This document shows, piece by piece, positions 18,950-27,975 of a stretch of DNA of 64,000 bases. Origin of the DNA: Dyadobacter sp. SG02 (GTDB lineage: Bacteria; Bacteroidota; Bacteroidia; Cytophagales; Spirosomataceae); assembly GCF_900109045.1 (NCBI RefSeq), contig NZ_FNYL01000019.1, positions 95,778 to 159,777 on the forward strand, in the 5' to 3' direction. Every line of letters begins with the position of its first letter. The stretch's first letter is position 1. The notes beneath the pieces were generated by a model, which made no database searches, was not told the origin of the DNA, and was given only the letters and a program-made list of their open reading frames with translations. The position numbers and the translations under genes are program-made.

Positions 18950-18980
18950 TCAATTAAACTAATCTTGTAAAATTAATTGA
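18950..18980. promoter_or_regulatory. Inverted repeat upstream of the ECF sigma gene
   Basis: TCAATTAA (18950-18957) and TTAATTGA (18973-18980) form a perfect 8-bp inverted repeat with a 15-bp spacer, 46 bp before the sigma start codon. It has no T-run, so it is a possible operator rather than a terminator. A near-match to the Bacteroidota -7 element, TTAGTTTG (18990-18997), follows it. This is speculative. Confidence 0.3.
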
Positions 18981-19026
18981 GTTTGCCGTTTAGTTTGATT
19001 TATTTAGGCGTCCCTTTCAACAAGTT

Positions 19027-19626
19027 ATGAAATCAACCTCCGCTTTTCCGGAAGATCGCGTTCTCTGGCAGGATTTCCTGGCAGGGGAGGTGCGGGCGTT
19101 CGAGAAGCTGATGTCGGATAACTTTCGCCTGCTTTTCAGGTATGGAAGCAAGTTTTCCAAAGACCGTGAACTGGTGAAGGACAGCATTCAGGACTTGTTT
19201 CTCGTGTTATGGGAAAAAAGGGGTAACCTCAACCCCGACGCGGCCGTAAAGCCTTATCTCATGGCGTCGCTCCGGCGCCTCATGCACAGGCAGGTGTCCT
19301 CACGCACGTGGGTAGGCGGGGAGGCATTGCAGGAGGAGGACGATTATTTCGAAATCGAGTTTTCGGTTGAGGACGACTACATCCGCAACGAGGCGACGCA
19401 TTCCCGTACGCACCATTTGCAGAAACTGATCAATGCATTGCCCCGCCGGCAGAAGGAAGTAGTGTATCTCAAATTTTTCCAGGAACTCAGCCGCGAGCAG
19501 ATTGCCGAGGTAATGGCCGTGTCGCCGCAGACGGTCTCCAACCTGCTCCAAATCGCTATCCGGCATTTGAAAACGCATTGGAAAGCGGAATTCTTTATAT
19601 TTTTTCTGCTGCATTTTCTATTCTAA
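19027..19626 (+). CDS. ECF RNA polymerase sigma factor
   Basis: A 199-residue sigma-70 family factor. Region 2 is visible at about residues 30-75 (MSDNFRLLFRYGSKFSKDRELVKDSIQDLFLVLWEKRG), and region 4 at about 135-185 (LPRRQKEVVYLKFFQELSREQIAEVMAVSPQTVSNLLQIAIRHLK), with a helix-turn-helix in SREQIAEVMAVSPQTVSNLL. The C terminus ends in a short hydrophobic tail (FFIFFLLHFLF), which is odd for a cytoplasmic factor and could mean membrane contact. It is followed after 116 bp by a FecR anti-sigma gene and then SusC with an STN domain, so it most likely activates the SusCD operon downstream. Confidence 0.93.
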   Translation: MKSTSAFPEDRVLWQDFLAGEVRAFEKLMSDNFRLLFRYGSKFSKDRELVKDSIQDLFLVLWEKRGNLNPDAAVKPYLMASLRRLMHRQVSSRTWVGGEALQEEDDYFEIEFSVEDDYIRNEATHSRTHHLQKLINALPRRQKEVVYLKFFQELSREQIAEVMAVSPQTVSNLLQIAIRHLKTHWKAEFFIFFLLHFLF

Positions 19627-19742
19627 CCCGCAGTTCATCAGCTGTTCCGGTACGTTTTATTCTTTTTTGAAGAAATAATTTAAAAATTGTTGGTATCCGG
19701 CGCCGGACCTGGTCTATACTCATTTAGACACAATGAACTGGT

Positions 19743-20867
19743 ATGGACCGCTACAACGATTTTTCTGTTGAAGACTTTGTCTGGGACGATTTCTTTCGCC
19801 AATGGACATTGTCGCCCACTCCCGAAACCGACGCGCTTTGGGACGACTGGATTGATGCCAACCCCGACATGCTCGAAAAAGTGGAGCAAGCCAAGGCCAT
19901 TGTGCTATCGCTTCGCTTGCACGAGCCTGATATCGACGATGTGGAGATTAACCAGGTCGTGAAACAAACCGTCGGTCGCATTACCGAAACCTATGAAGAG
20001 CCGGGCCGGACTTCACGGAGGTTGGTACCTGTTTTTTCCATTCCCTGGATGCAGTTTGCGGCTTCGGTAGCTTTTATCGTGCTGCTGGGCTGGGCGGTGT
20101 ATTCGGTGACGATGAAAAGGGAAGAGAAATCGCGACCCGGGCAGCAGCACAGTATTACCGGGCACAGCGATGCATTGACGGAAAAAATCAATTCAACTTC
20201 CCAAACTATCGAACTTGCATTGGCCGACGGCAGTAAGATCAGCCTCGCCCCGAAAGGCCGCATTCGTTATCCCGAACGGTTCGACGGAGAGCGGCGGGAA
20301 GTCTTTCTCGAAGGCGAGGCATTTTTCGACATTGCCAAAGATCCCGGGCATCCGTTTCTGGTGTATGCCAATGGTTTGGTTACGAAAGTATTAGGTACCA
20401 GTTTTCGCATTAAAGCTTATGGCGATTCGAGGGAAGTGACCGTGGAGGTGAAGACCGGAAAAGTTGCCGTATTCGCACAATCGGACCCGCATTTGAATGA
20501 GAAAGTGGCCGACAAGCATTTGCAGGGCGTGGTACTCACCCCGAACCAGAAGATTATCTATGCCCGCAACGAGGTCAAAATGGTAAAAACACTGGTCGAA
20601 AAGCCTGAAATGGTCGTTTCCAAGGCCGAGATACCCCAGTTTGAATTTGAAGACACGCCTGCCAGCGATGTTTTCAACACCATTGCCAGGGCGTATGGCA
20701 TCGATATTCTCTATGATGAAGCATTATTGAAAGATTGCCCGCTCACCGCCCGCCTCGATAACCAGACACTTCACGACAAGCTTAATATCATTTGCAAGGC
20801 CGTAGAATCCAGCTACGAGATCGTCGACGGCCAAGTGGTCATCCACAGCAAAGGATGCAGGAATTAA
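19743..20867 (+). CDS. FecR-type anti-sigma factor
   Basis: A 374-residue single-pass inner-membrane protein. The first ~95 residues are cytoplasmic and would bind the sigma factor; a membrane helix lies near residues 97-117 (FAASVAFIVLLGWAVYSVTM). The periplasmic part has the FecR domain (IELALADGSKISLAPKGRIRYP, REVFLEGEAFFDIAKDPGHPFLVYANG, VTKVLGTSFRIKAY) and a C-terminal DUF4974/STN-like domain (FEFEDTPASDVFNTIARAYGIDILYDE). In this signalling system the STN domain of the outer-membrane SusC touches FecR to release the sigma factor. It sits between the sigma gene and the SusC gene, as expected. Confidence 0.95.
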   Translation: MDRYNDFSVEDFVWDDFFRQWTLSPTPETDALWDDWIDANPDMLEKVEQAKAIVLSLRLHEPDIDDVEINQVVKQTVGRITETYEEPGRTSRRLVPVFSIPWMQFAASVAFIVLLGWAVYSVTMKREEKSRPGQQHSITGHSDALTEKINSTSQTIELALADGSKISLAPKGRIRYPERFDGERREVFLEGEAFFDIAKDPGHPFLVYANGLVTKVLGTSFRIKAYGDSREVTVEVKTGKVAVFAQSDPHLNEKVADKHLQGVVLTPNQKIIYARNEVKMVKTLVEKPEMVVSKAEIPQFEFEDTPASDVFNTIARAYGIDILYDEALLKDCPLTARLDNQTLHDKLNIICKAVESSYEIVDGQVVIHSKGCRN

Positions 20868-21059
20868 CCCGAAACAATCACGTAACCCTTTAAACCAGCA
20901 CAAGAAAAAACAGAAAGCTTATCCCAAAAAGAAGAGCCGGCAATGTTCCCGCATCACCGGCTCCGAAAATTCCCTGACAGGTTGGTCACCATTACCCTCC
21001 CCAGCGGGAGGCAGGGATCGTTTTGCCAAATTTCCTAATCTACCAAAACAATCAAATCT

Positions 21060-24000
21060 ATGAAAAAACCTTTAAAGTACCGTAGGGTACTACTGTGGAC
21101 CATGCGAATGACAGCTACTCAACTCATGCTTGCCTTGGTGTTTATCGTCGCGGGTTATGCACGTGAGGGTAGTGCGCAATCCCTTCTCAGCCAGAAAATT
21201 TCGGTGACAGCGAATGGCAGTGAAGTCAAAAAGGTACTCGGTCAACTGGAAAAGCAGGTCGATGTACGGTTTGTATTCAGCTCCAAACTGATCAAATCGG
21301 CCCGAAAAGTGACGGTCTCGTTAAAAGACAAGCCTTTATACGAGGCGCTAGATCATATTCTGACGCCGCTGGGGCTCGATTACGAAGTTTCCGGCAAGAT
21401 CATCATCCTCCGAAGGCTGGAAACGACCACGCCCGACGCTCCGGCGGGGCAACCCATACCGGCCAACGCTCCTAAACGGGCGGTTTCGGGCAAAGTGCTG
21501 GACGGGGACTCGAATACCGGATTACCGGGTGTGAGCATTGTCCTGAAAGGCACGCAGACAGGTACCACCACCAATTCCGATGGCAATTTCCAACTCGAAA
21601 TTCCCGAAACAAGTGCGCCGAATTCGGTGCTGGTTTTCAGTTTTGTAGGCTATAAATCACAGGAAATAGTACTGGGAAGTCAGGCCGAACTGACTGTCAG
21701 CCTGCTCCTGGAAGACAAATCATTGCAGGAGATCGTCGTGATCGGTTATGGCCAGATCAAGAAAAGCGACCTTACCGGGGCGGTTTCTTCCATTAAATCG
21801 TCGGAACTGAATGCATATCCGGCTACCAACCTCGTGCAATCGCTCGCGGGCCGTGCGGCGGGTGTGTATGTGTCGCAAAATACCGGCGCACCGGGTAGTC
21901 CGATCAGCGTTCGCGTGCGGGGTACCAACTCCATTCAGGGAAGTAACGAGCCTTTGTATGTGGTGGATGGCTTTCCGTATTCCGGTAACCCTACATTGTT
22001 GAATAATGCTGATATTGAATCCATTGAAGTGTTGAAGGACGCTTCCGCAACCGCTATTTACGGTTCGCGCGGTGCTAACGGGGTCGTTTTAATTACTACT
22101 AAAAAGGGGAAAGCAGGCCGGGTGAGCGTCGATTATGACGGTTATTATGGTGTTCAGACCATCCGTAAAAAGCTGGACCTGATGAATGCGACCGAATATG
22201 CCAATTTCTACAACGAACAGGCGGCCAACGACGGCCTCGCGCCGCATTTCACACCCGATCAGATCGCAGGTTTCGGCAAAGGTACCGACTGGCAGGATCT
22301 GGTATTTCAAAAAGCACCCGTCCAAAACCACGCCTTGACGGTAAGTGGCGGGAACGAAAAAACACGCTTCTCGGTAGCAGCGAGCAATTTTAACCAGGAC
22401 GGCATTGTGATCGGAAGCAACTATGTGCGGAATGCGCTGCGCATTAACCTGAGCTCCGATATTGGTAAGAAATTCAAATTCGACCTGAGTTCCATGCTGA
22501 GCCGTATCGATTCCGACCGCAAGAATTCCGAAAGAGGTAACCGCGGAGGAACGCTGATGTCGGCGATGCTCTCCGGCTATCCGACCATTCCCTCAACACT
22601 TCCGGATGGCAGCTATTCGCGACTGGCCGAAGCCTATGCCTGGGGTTCGAATGTGATTACCAACCCGTTGAACTTTCTCTACCAGCAATCGGACAAAATT
22701 CGCTCCAATAAAATCCTGACCAACGGCGCCGTTACCTTCGAGCCGATCAAAGGTTTGCTGATCAAATCGCTGGCCGGTATCGAAAGCACCGACGATCGTA
22801 CCGACGGTTATACTACTACCAGGTTTGTCAATTCAAAAGGTAGCGCCAGTATTGAATCACAGCGGGTTACCAGCGTTTTGAGTGAAAATACGATCAGCTA
22901 TATCAAGGATTTCGGCAAGCACAGCATTTCAGCAGTGGCCGGTTTTACCTATCAGGACTATGTTTCCAATTACCTGAAAACGAGCGGAAGCGGTTTTATC
23001 AGCGACAACCAGGGAACGTACGACATCGGTGCCGCAGCCACACAGGGGGTTCCTGAATCGTCCTATTCCAAATGGGCATTGCTTTCCTACCTGGCGCGCG
23101 TCAACTACACTTTCAACAGCAAGATCCTCGCTACGGCCAGCTTTCGTGCGGATGGTTCGTCGCGGTACAGCGAAGGGCAGAAATGGGGCTTTTTCCCGTC
23201 AGGTGCATTGGCATGGCGCTTGTCCGAGGAAGAGTTTATCAAAAATATCCCCTTCATTTCCGATCTGAAACTGAGAGTAGGCTACGGAGAAACGGGTAAT
23301 ACTTCCATTCAGCCCTATTTTACATTAAATCAGCTGGCATCGGGCCAGGTCGTTTTCGGGGATGCATTCATGACTTCCTACGCGCCCGGCACACGCCTGG
23401 CAGGATCGTTGAAATGGGAAACTACCGCTCAGACCGACTTCGGTATCGACCTCGGGCTGTGGAACAACCGTGTGAACGTCACGGCGGATTATTATATCAA
23501 AAACACCCGCGACTTGCTGAACAACGTGGCGCTGCCTTCGTCGCTCGGCTACACCTACACGATTCAGAATATCGGAAAAATTCAAAACAAGGGTTTCGAA
23601 TTCGGGGTTAATGCGGCGGTACTGGAAGGTGCATTCAAATGGAATGTGTCGGCCAATTTGTCTATTAACAAAAACAAAGTCGTGAAGCTCTATGGCGGAA
23701 ACGACATTCTGGGACAGACAATCGGCGCGGCGGTGAATGATAATGTGAATATCCTCCGCGAAGGCTACCCGCTGGGATCGTTCTACGGGTATGTGGAAAA
23801 AGGGTATGACGACAAAGGCTTCATCGCCTACGAAGATTACAATAACAGCGGCAGCCGCGACGCGGGCGACAAGCAGATCATCGGGAATCCGAACCCCAAG
23901 TTTACCTACGGTTTCAACTCGAACATGTCATTCAAAAACTTTGAACTGACATTCTTCATCCAGGGATCGCAGGGCAACGATATCTTCAACCTCAGTGCGC

Positions 24001-24395
24001 AGGGGCAGGGCTACGACTACGGCCAGGCGCTCAATATGCCGCGCGAAGTGTATCTCGATCACTGGACGCCGGAGCATACAAATGCGAAATATCCGGTCAT
24101 TAAAACGTCCTCGCAGGCACAGATGTCGAACCGCTTCGTGGAGGACGGCTCTTATCTCCGGTTCAAAAATATTCAGCTGAGCTATAATCTGCCGGTGGCG
24201 AAGCTGCATATCAAATGGATGAAATACGGGCAACTGTACGTGAGCGGGCAGAACCTGATTACGCTGACCAAATACTCGTGGTATGACCCGGAAGTGAATT
24301 CTTACGGAGGGGCTAACTCCTTTGTGCAGGGTGTAGATCATTACGTTTACCCCGTAGCGAAAACCACCACCGTAGGCCTCCGAATCGGGTTTTAA
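21060..24395 (+). CDS. SusC/RagA outer-membrane porin with STN signalling domain
   Basis: A 1111-residue TonB-dependent porin. After the signal sequence there is an STN domain (about 45-120: KISVTANGSEVKKVLGQLE, VRFVFSS), then a carboxypeptidase-D-like domain (about 143-230: AVSGKVLDGDSNTGLPGVSI) and the TonB box region (QEIVVIGYGQIKKSDLTGAV). The plug follows (SIEVLKDASATAIYGSRGANGV), and the rest is the barrel. The STN domain and adjacent FecR and sigma genes identify it as a transducer that senses and imports its substrate. A 192-bp spacer precedes it; it contains an inverted repeat GAGCCGG/CCGGCTC (20934-20963) of unknown role. SusD follows 35 bp downstream. Confidence 0.96.
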   Translation: MKKPLKYRRVLLWTMRMTATQLMLALVFIVAGYAREGSAQSLLSQKISVTANGSEVKKVLGQLEKQVDVRFVFSSKLIKSARKVTVSLKDKPLYEALDHILTPLGLDYEVSGKIIILRRLETTTPDAPAGQPIPANAPKRAVSGKVLDGDSNTGLPGVSIVLKGTQTGTTTNSDGNFQLEIPETSAPNSVLVFSFVGYKSQEIVLGSQAELTVSLLLEDKSLQEIVVIGYGQIKKSDLTGAVSSIKSSELNAYPATNLVQSLAGRAAGVYVSQNTGAPGSPISVRVRGTNSIQGSNEPLYVVDGFPYSGNPTLLNNADIESIEVLKDASATAIYGSRGANGVVLITTKKGKAGRVSVDYDGYYGVQTIRKKLDLMNATEYANFYNEQAANDGLAPHFTPDQIAGFGKGTDWQDLVFQKAPVQNHALTVSGGNEKTRFSVAASNFNQDGIVIGSNYVRNALRINLSSDIGKKFKFDLSSMLSRIDSDRKNSERGNRGGTLMSAMLSGYPTIPSTLPDGSYSRLAEAYAWGSNVITNPLNFLYQQSDKIRSNKILTNGAVTFEPIKGLLIKSLAGIESTDDRTDGYTTTRFVNSKGSASIESQRVTSVLSENTISYIKDFGKHSISAVAGFTYQDYVSNYLKTSGSGFISDNQGTYDIGAAATQGVPESSYSKWALLSYLARVNYTFNSKILATASFRADGSSRYSEGQKWGFFPSGALAWRLSEEEFIKNIPFISDLKLRVGYGETGNTSIQPYFTLNQLASGQVVFGDAFMTSYAPGTRLAGSLKWETTAQTDFGIDLGLWNNRVNVTADYYIKNTRDLLNNVALPSSLGYTYTIQNIGKIQNKGFEFGVNAAVLEGAFKWNVSANLSINKNKVVKLYGGNDILGQTIGAAVNDNVNILREGYPLGSFYGYVEKGYDDKGFIAYEDYNNSGSRDAGDKQIIGNPNPKFTYGFNSNMSFKNFELTFFIQGSQGNDIFNLSAQGQGYDYGQALNMPREVYLDHWTPEHTNAKYPVIKTSSQAQMSNRFVEDGSYLRFKNIQLSYNLPVAKLHIKWMKYGQLYVSGQNLITLTKYSWYDPEVNSYGGANSFVQGVDHYVYPVAKTTTVGLRIGF

Positions 24396-24430
24396 GGTCA
24401 GTTTAATCACCGGTTAAAGAAATCATCATT

Positions 24431-25870
24431 ATGAAAAAGATATTCACCAGTTTGTTTTTGGCGGCGGTTTGCATGGCTTGTTCCGACATCCTCGAAGAAA
24501 AACCCAAATCGCTCGCTTCCGAGAATTTTTACAATACCGCCGCGGAAGCGAAGGCCGCAGTGAATGCGATCTACGGTCCGATGCGCACCGACGCCGCATT
24601 GTCGACTAACTATCCCGCACAGCTGGAAGGCCTGGCCGATTACGGCAATTCAAGAGGGACCCAAACGCCCGTGAGCCTGTACCAGGGCCTCGACAATACG
24701 AACATTAATCGCGTTGCGACGATCTGGGACAACTTTTACCAATCCATCCGTAATGCGAACCTGGTCATTGCCAATGTGCCGAAGGGAACAAGCATGACCG
24801 ACGCGGAAAAGGCTTCATTTGTGGCCGAGGCCAAATACATGCGTGCACTCACCTACTTCGCGCTCGTGCGGAACTGGGCGGGAGTGCCCCTGCGCACGGA
24901 GGAGAATATGACCGTTGCCGATATTCCGAGATCGAGTGTCGAGGATGTTTACAAGCTGATAGTCGCCGATGCATTGGTGGCCGAAGCCGGGCTTGCGGAT
25001 AATCCCTCCGAAATAGGTCGCCCTACCAAATGGGCTGCCAAAACGCTTTTGTCGGAAGTCTACCTCTACCTCGAAAAGTGGGAGGATTCACGCGCGAAGG
25101 CGAAGGAAGTGATCGATGCCGGGAAGTATTCATTGGTACCGGTAACCGTTTCGGAGGATTTTCAGAAGATCTATGGCCCGGAAGTGGTGAATACGAGCGA
25201 GGAGATTTTCTATTTCAAATACTCGCGCCAGCAGGGTTTCGGGCTCGTGAGCTACGCGCACCGTAAAATCGGGCCCTACAACTATTACGGTCCTGGCGGC
25301 GTGTATGCGCAGTATACCGACTCGGTTTCCAATCCGGTGATCAAAAACTGGGATTTCAGGGATTTGCGTAAAAGCCATAACCTGTACAATGTGGATATCG
25401 GCCTCGGTACTACCTCGATGCTTTACCGGAAATACCGCGACCCGCTGGCAACGGCCGGGGCGGGTAACGACTACCCCTGGTACCGCTATGCTGATCTGCT
25501 CCTTTTCCACGCCGAAGCCGACGCCCGCGCGAATGGCAAACCAACGGCAGACGGCCTCGAAAGCCTCAACAAAGTGCATCGTCGCGCTTACGGAAAACCA
25601 GCCGAAGCCGCATCGGCGGTCGATTTCAAGCTAGCCGATTTTGCTACATTACAAACCTTTATCGACAAGGTGGTGCAGGAGCGGGGCTACGAAACGATGT
25701 ACGAAGGCAAGCGCTGGAACGACCTGAAACGATTAGGAATTGCCAAGCAGCGCATTTTGGAAGTAAAGAACATTGTCATAGCCGAAAAACACATGCTCTG
25801 GCCGATCCCCAATTCCGAGATTTTGTATAACAAAGCCATTACGGCCAAGGATCAGAATCCGGGTTATTAA
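24431..25870 (+). CDS. SusD/RagB family nutrient-binding lipoprotein
   Basis: A 479-residue lipoprotein (signal peptide MKKIFTSLFLAAVCMAC, Cys17) paired with the SusC just upstream. Family motifs include DILEEKPKSLASENFYNTAAEAKAAVNAIYGPMR near the N terminus, FVAEAKYMRALTYFALVRNWAGVPLRTE, the WAAKTLLSEVYLYLEKWEDS helix, YRYADLLLFHAEAD and ERGYETMYEGKRWNDLKRLG, with a final LWPIPNSEILYNKAI block. These match the TPR-like core of SusD proteins. Two FAD oxidoreductases follow at 22 and 25 bp, so the transcript likely continues and the oxidoreductases act on what this pair imports. Confidence 0.95.
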   Translation: MKKIFTSLFLAAVCMACSDILEEKPKSLASENFYNTAAEAKAAVNAIYGPMRTDAALSTNYPAQLEGLADYGNSRGTQTPVSLYQGLDNTNINRVATIWDNFYQSIRNANLVIANVPKGTSMTDAEKASFVAEAKYMRALTYFALVRNWAGVPLRTEENMTVADIPRSSVEDVYKLIVADALVAEAGLADNPSEIGRPTKWAAKTLLSEVYLYLEKWEDSRAKAKEVIDAGKYSLVPVTVSEDFQKIYGPEVVNTSEEIFYFKYSRQQGFGLVSYAHRKIGPYNYYGPGGVYAQYTDSVSNPVIKNWDFRDLRKSHNLYNVDIGLGTTSMLYRKYRDPLATAGAGNDYPWYRYADLLLFHAEADARANGKPTADGLESLNKVHRRAYGKPAEAASAVDFKLADFATLQTFIDKVVQERGYETMYEGKRWNDLKRLGIAKQRILEVKNIVIAEKHMLWPIPNSEILYNKAITAKDQNPGY

Positions 25871-25892
25871 GTATTCAAATCATTCCAAAACA

Positions 25893-27950
25893 ATGAGAAA
25901 AAAGATAGCATTAGCGCAGTTCGCTTGCCTGTTTACATTCCTTTTGTCGGGCTTCCGTCCGGTGGCAAATCGGCAGCAGGCCAGCGCATCGTCGGCTGCG
26001 GCAGCCCCGGCTGTATCGGTTCAAGCGGATGTCTGCGTTTACGGCGCCACCGCGGCGGGCGTAATCGCGGCTTACACGGCGAAGAAAATGGGGAAATCCG
26101 TCGTGCTCATCGAGCCCGGCGGGCATTTGGGCGGGATGACTTCCGGCGGCCTCGGTTACACGGATATCGGGAACAAATATGCCATTACCGGCCTGTCGCG
26201 CGACTTTTACCGTCGTATCGGCAGGCATTACGGGAAGTTCGAGCAATGGACATTCGAGCCGAAGGTGGCGAAACAGTATTTGCAGCAATACCTCGACGAA
26301 GCAGGGATTAAGGTAGTTTACCAAAACCGAGTGATCAGCGCCAGTAAGTCGGGTGCGGAGATTAAATCCATTGTTTTGGAAAACAGTATGAAACCTGATG
26401 CTAAAACCAATCAGACCGTTTCGGCAAAGGTTTTCCTCGACTGTACTTACGAAGGCGACCTGATGGCGAAAGCAGGTGTTTCGTACGCAGTCGGCCGCGA
26501 GGCGAACAGCGATTACAACGAAACAATCGAGGGCGTACAACTCATGAAAGGGCACCAGTTGCCGGACGGAATCGATCCCTACAAAATCGCGGGAAAGCCG
26601 GAGAGCGGCCTGCTTTGGGGTGTTTCGCCTGCGAAACTGGAACCGAACGGCACGGGCGACAAGAAAGTGCAAGCCTACAACTACCGCATTTGCCTCACCT
26701 CCGACCCGGCCAATATGGTACCCATTACCAAGCCGGAAGGCTACGACGTAAGCCATTTCGAACTCCTCGCGCGCCTGATCGCGAAGCAGCCGGAGCGAAA
26801 AACGCTGAACGATTACTTCATATGGAGTAAAATGCCCAACAACAAGACGGATATCAACAACCGCAATGGCTTTTCCACCGACATGATCGGGATGAACCAC
26901 GATTATCCGGACGCCGATTACAAAAAGCGTGCGGAGATTATCCGGGCGCACGAAACCTATACCAAGGGGTTGCTCTACTTCTTCGGCCACGACCCGCGCG
27001 TGCCTGCGGAGCTGCGGGAGGCAATGCTGAAATGGGGGTATCCCAAAGATGAATATGTAGAAACCGGCAACTGGTCGCCACAGCTGTACGTGCGTGAGGC
27101 GCGACGGATGATCGGGAGCTACGTAATGACCCAGGCGAACTGTGAGAGCAAAGAAGTAGTGAAAGATGGCGTTGGAATGGCGGCCTATACGATGGATTCG
27201 CATAATATCCAGCGCATTGTGGTGAATGGAATGGCTAAAAACGAAGGTAATGTCGAGGTGGGCGGCTTCGGGCCTTACCCGATCGCTTACGGCTCGCTGG
27301 TACCGAAGGAGAAGGAATGTACCAACCTGCTGGTACCGGTTTGCCTGTCGGCCACGCACATTGCCTATGGCTCCATCCGCATGGAACCGGTATTTATGGT
27401 GCTAGCCCAGTCGTCGGCGATTGCGGCAGTAATGGCGATTGATTCCAAGAAAAGCGTGCAGCAGATCGATATTCCGAAATTGCAGGCAAAGCTGAAAGCC
27501 GACCCGCTCGTGAATGGCAAGACGCCTGAAATCCTGGTCGATAACGAGGATAGCAAGCATGTTTCTGTTAAAGGAAACTGGGAGTCCGTCAAAAAAGGTG
27601 GGTATGGTCCGTCATTTCTGGCTACTTCGGAAAGCGATAAAAATGGGGGCTCGGTGACTTTCACACCAGAAATAGCCGCTCCGGGCAACTACCAGATTTA
27701 TGCCTATTTTCCCAAAGTAGCCAAACCCGCTTCGGAAATAAAGCTTTCGGTCAAAGCGGGCAGCGAAACCAAGACCATTTCGGTACTCGAAAAAGACATT
27801 GTGGTAGAGGGGCAAACATCCGGTGAATGGTACCACGTCGGCAAGTTCAATCTGCCCAAAGGCAATGCAAGTTCGGTGAACATCTCATCGGAAGGCGCTT
27901 CGGGGGCCGTGGCGGCAGATGCGGTACTGTTTGTGCCGGAATCAAAATAG
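25893..27950 (+). CDS. Exported FAD-dependent oxidoreductase with golvesin-like C-terminal domain
   Basis: A 685-residue protein with a signal peptide (LAQFACLFTFLLSGF). The FAD domain starts at about residue 43 (VQADVCVYGATAAGVIAAYTAKKMGKSVVLIEPGGHLGGMTSGGLGYT), which is the signature of the FAD_oxidored family. Further family blocks are DCTYEGDLMAKAGVSYAVGREANS, NRNGFSTDMIGMNHDYP, REARRMIGSYVMTQ and LLVPVCLSATHIAYGSIRMEPVFM. From about 545 to the end there is a beta domain (DNEDSKHVSVKGNWESVKKGGYGPSF ... GEWYHVGKFNLPKGNASSVNIS), similar to golvesin or xanthan-lyase carbohydrate-binding modules. It probably oxidises a sugar unit outside the cytoplasm. It is an operon partner of the SusCD pair and a paralogue of the next gene. 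Confidence 0.88.
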   Translation: MRKKIALAQFACLFTFLLSGFRPVANRQQASASSAAAAPAVSVQADVCVYGATAAGVIAAYTAKKMGKSVVLIEPGGHLGGMTSGGLGYTDIGNKYAITGLSRDFYRRIGRHYGKFEQWTFEPKVAKQYLQQYLDEAGIKVVYQNRVISASKSGAEIKSIVLENSMKPDAKTNQTVSAKVFLDCTYEGDLMAKAGVSYAVGREANSDYNETIEGVQLMKGHQLPDGIDPYKIAGKPESGLLWGVSPAKLEPNGTGDKKVQAYNYRICLTSDPANMVPITKPEGYDVSHFELLARLIAKQPERKTLNDYFIWSKMPNNKTDINNRNGFSTDMIGMNHDYPDADYKKRAEIIRAHETYTKGLLYFFGHDPRVPAELREAMLKWGYPKDEYVETGNWSPQLYVREARRMIGSYVMTQANCESKEVVKDGVGMAAYTMDSHNIQRIVVNGMAKNEGNVEVGGFGPYPIAYGSLVPKEKECTNLLVPVCLSATHIAYGSIRMEPVFMVLAQSSAIAAVMAIDSKKSVQQIDIPKLQAKLKADPLVNGKTPEILVDNEDSKHVSVKGNWESVKKGGYGPSFLATSESDKNGGSVTFTPEIAAPGNYQIYAYFPKVAKPASEIKLSVKAGSETKTISVLEKDIVVEGQTSGEWYHVGKFNLPKGNASSVNISSEGASGAVAADAVLFVPESK

Positions 27951-27975
27951 TTATTAAATCCTAACCAGATATTGA

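Noticed and set aside
25911..27359. 482-codon minus-strand ORF opposite the FAD oxidoreductase
   Set aside because: It lies fully within a well-supported gene, with Arg- and His-rich sequence typical of antisense frames in GC-rich DNA.
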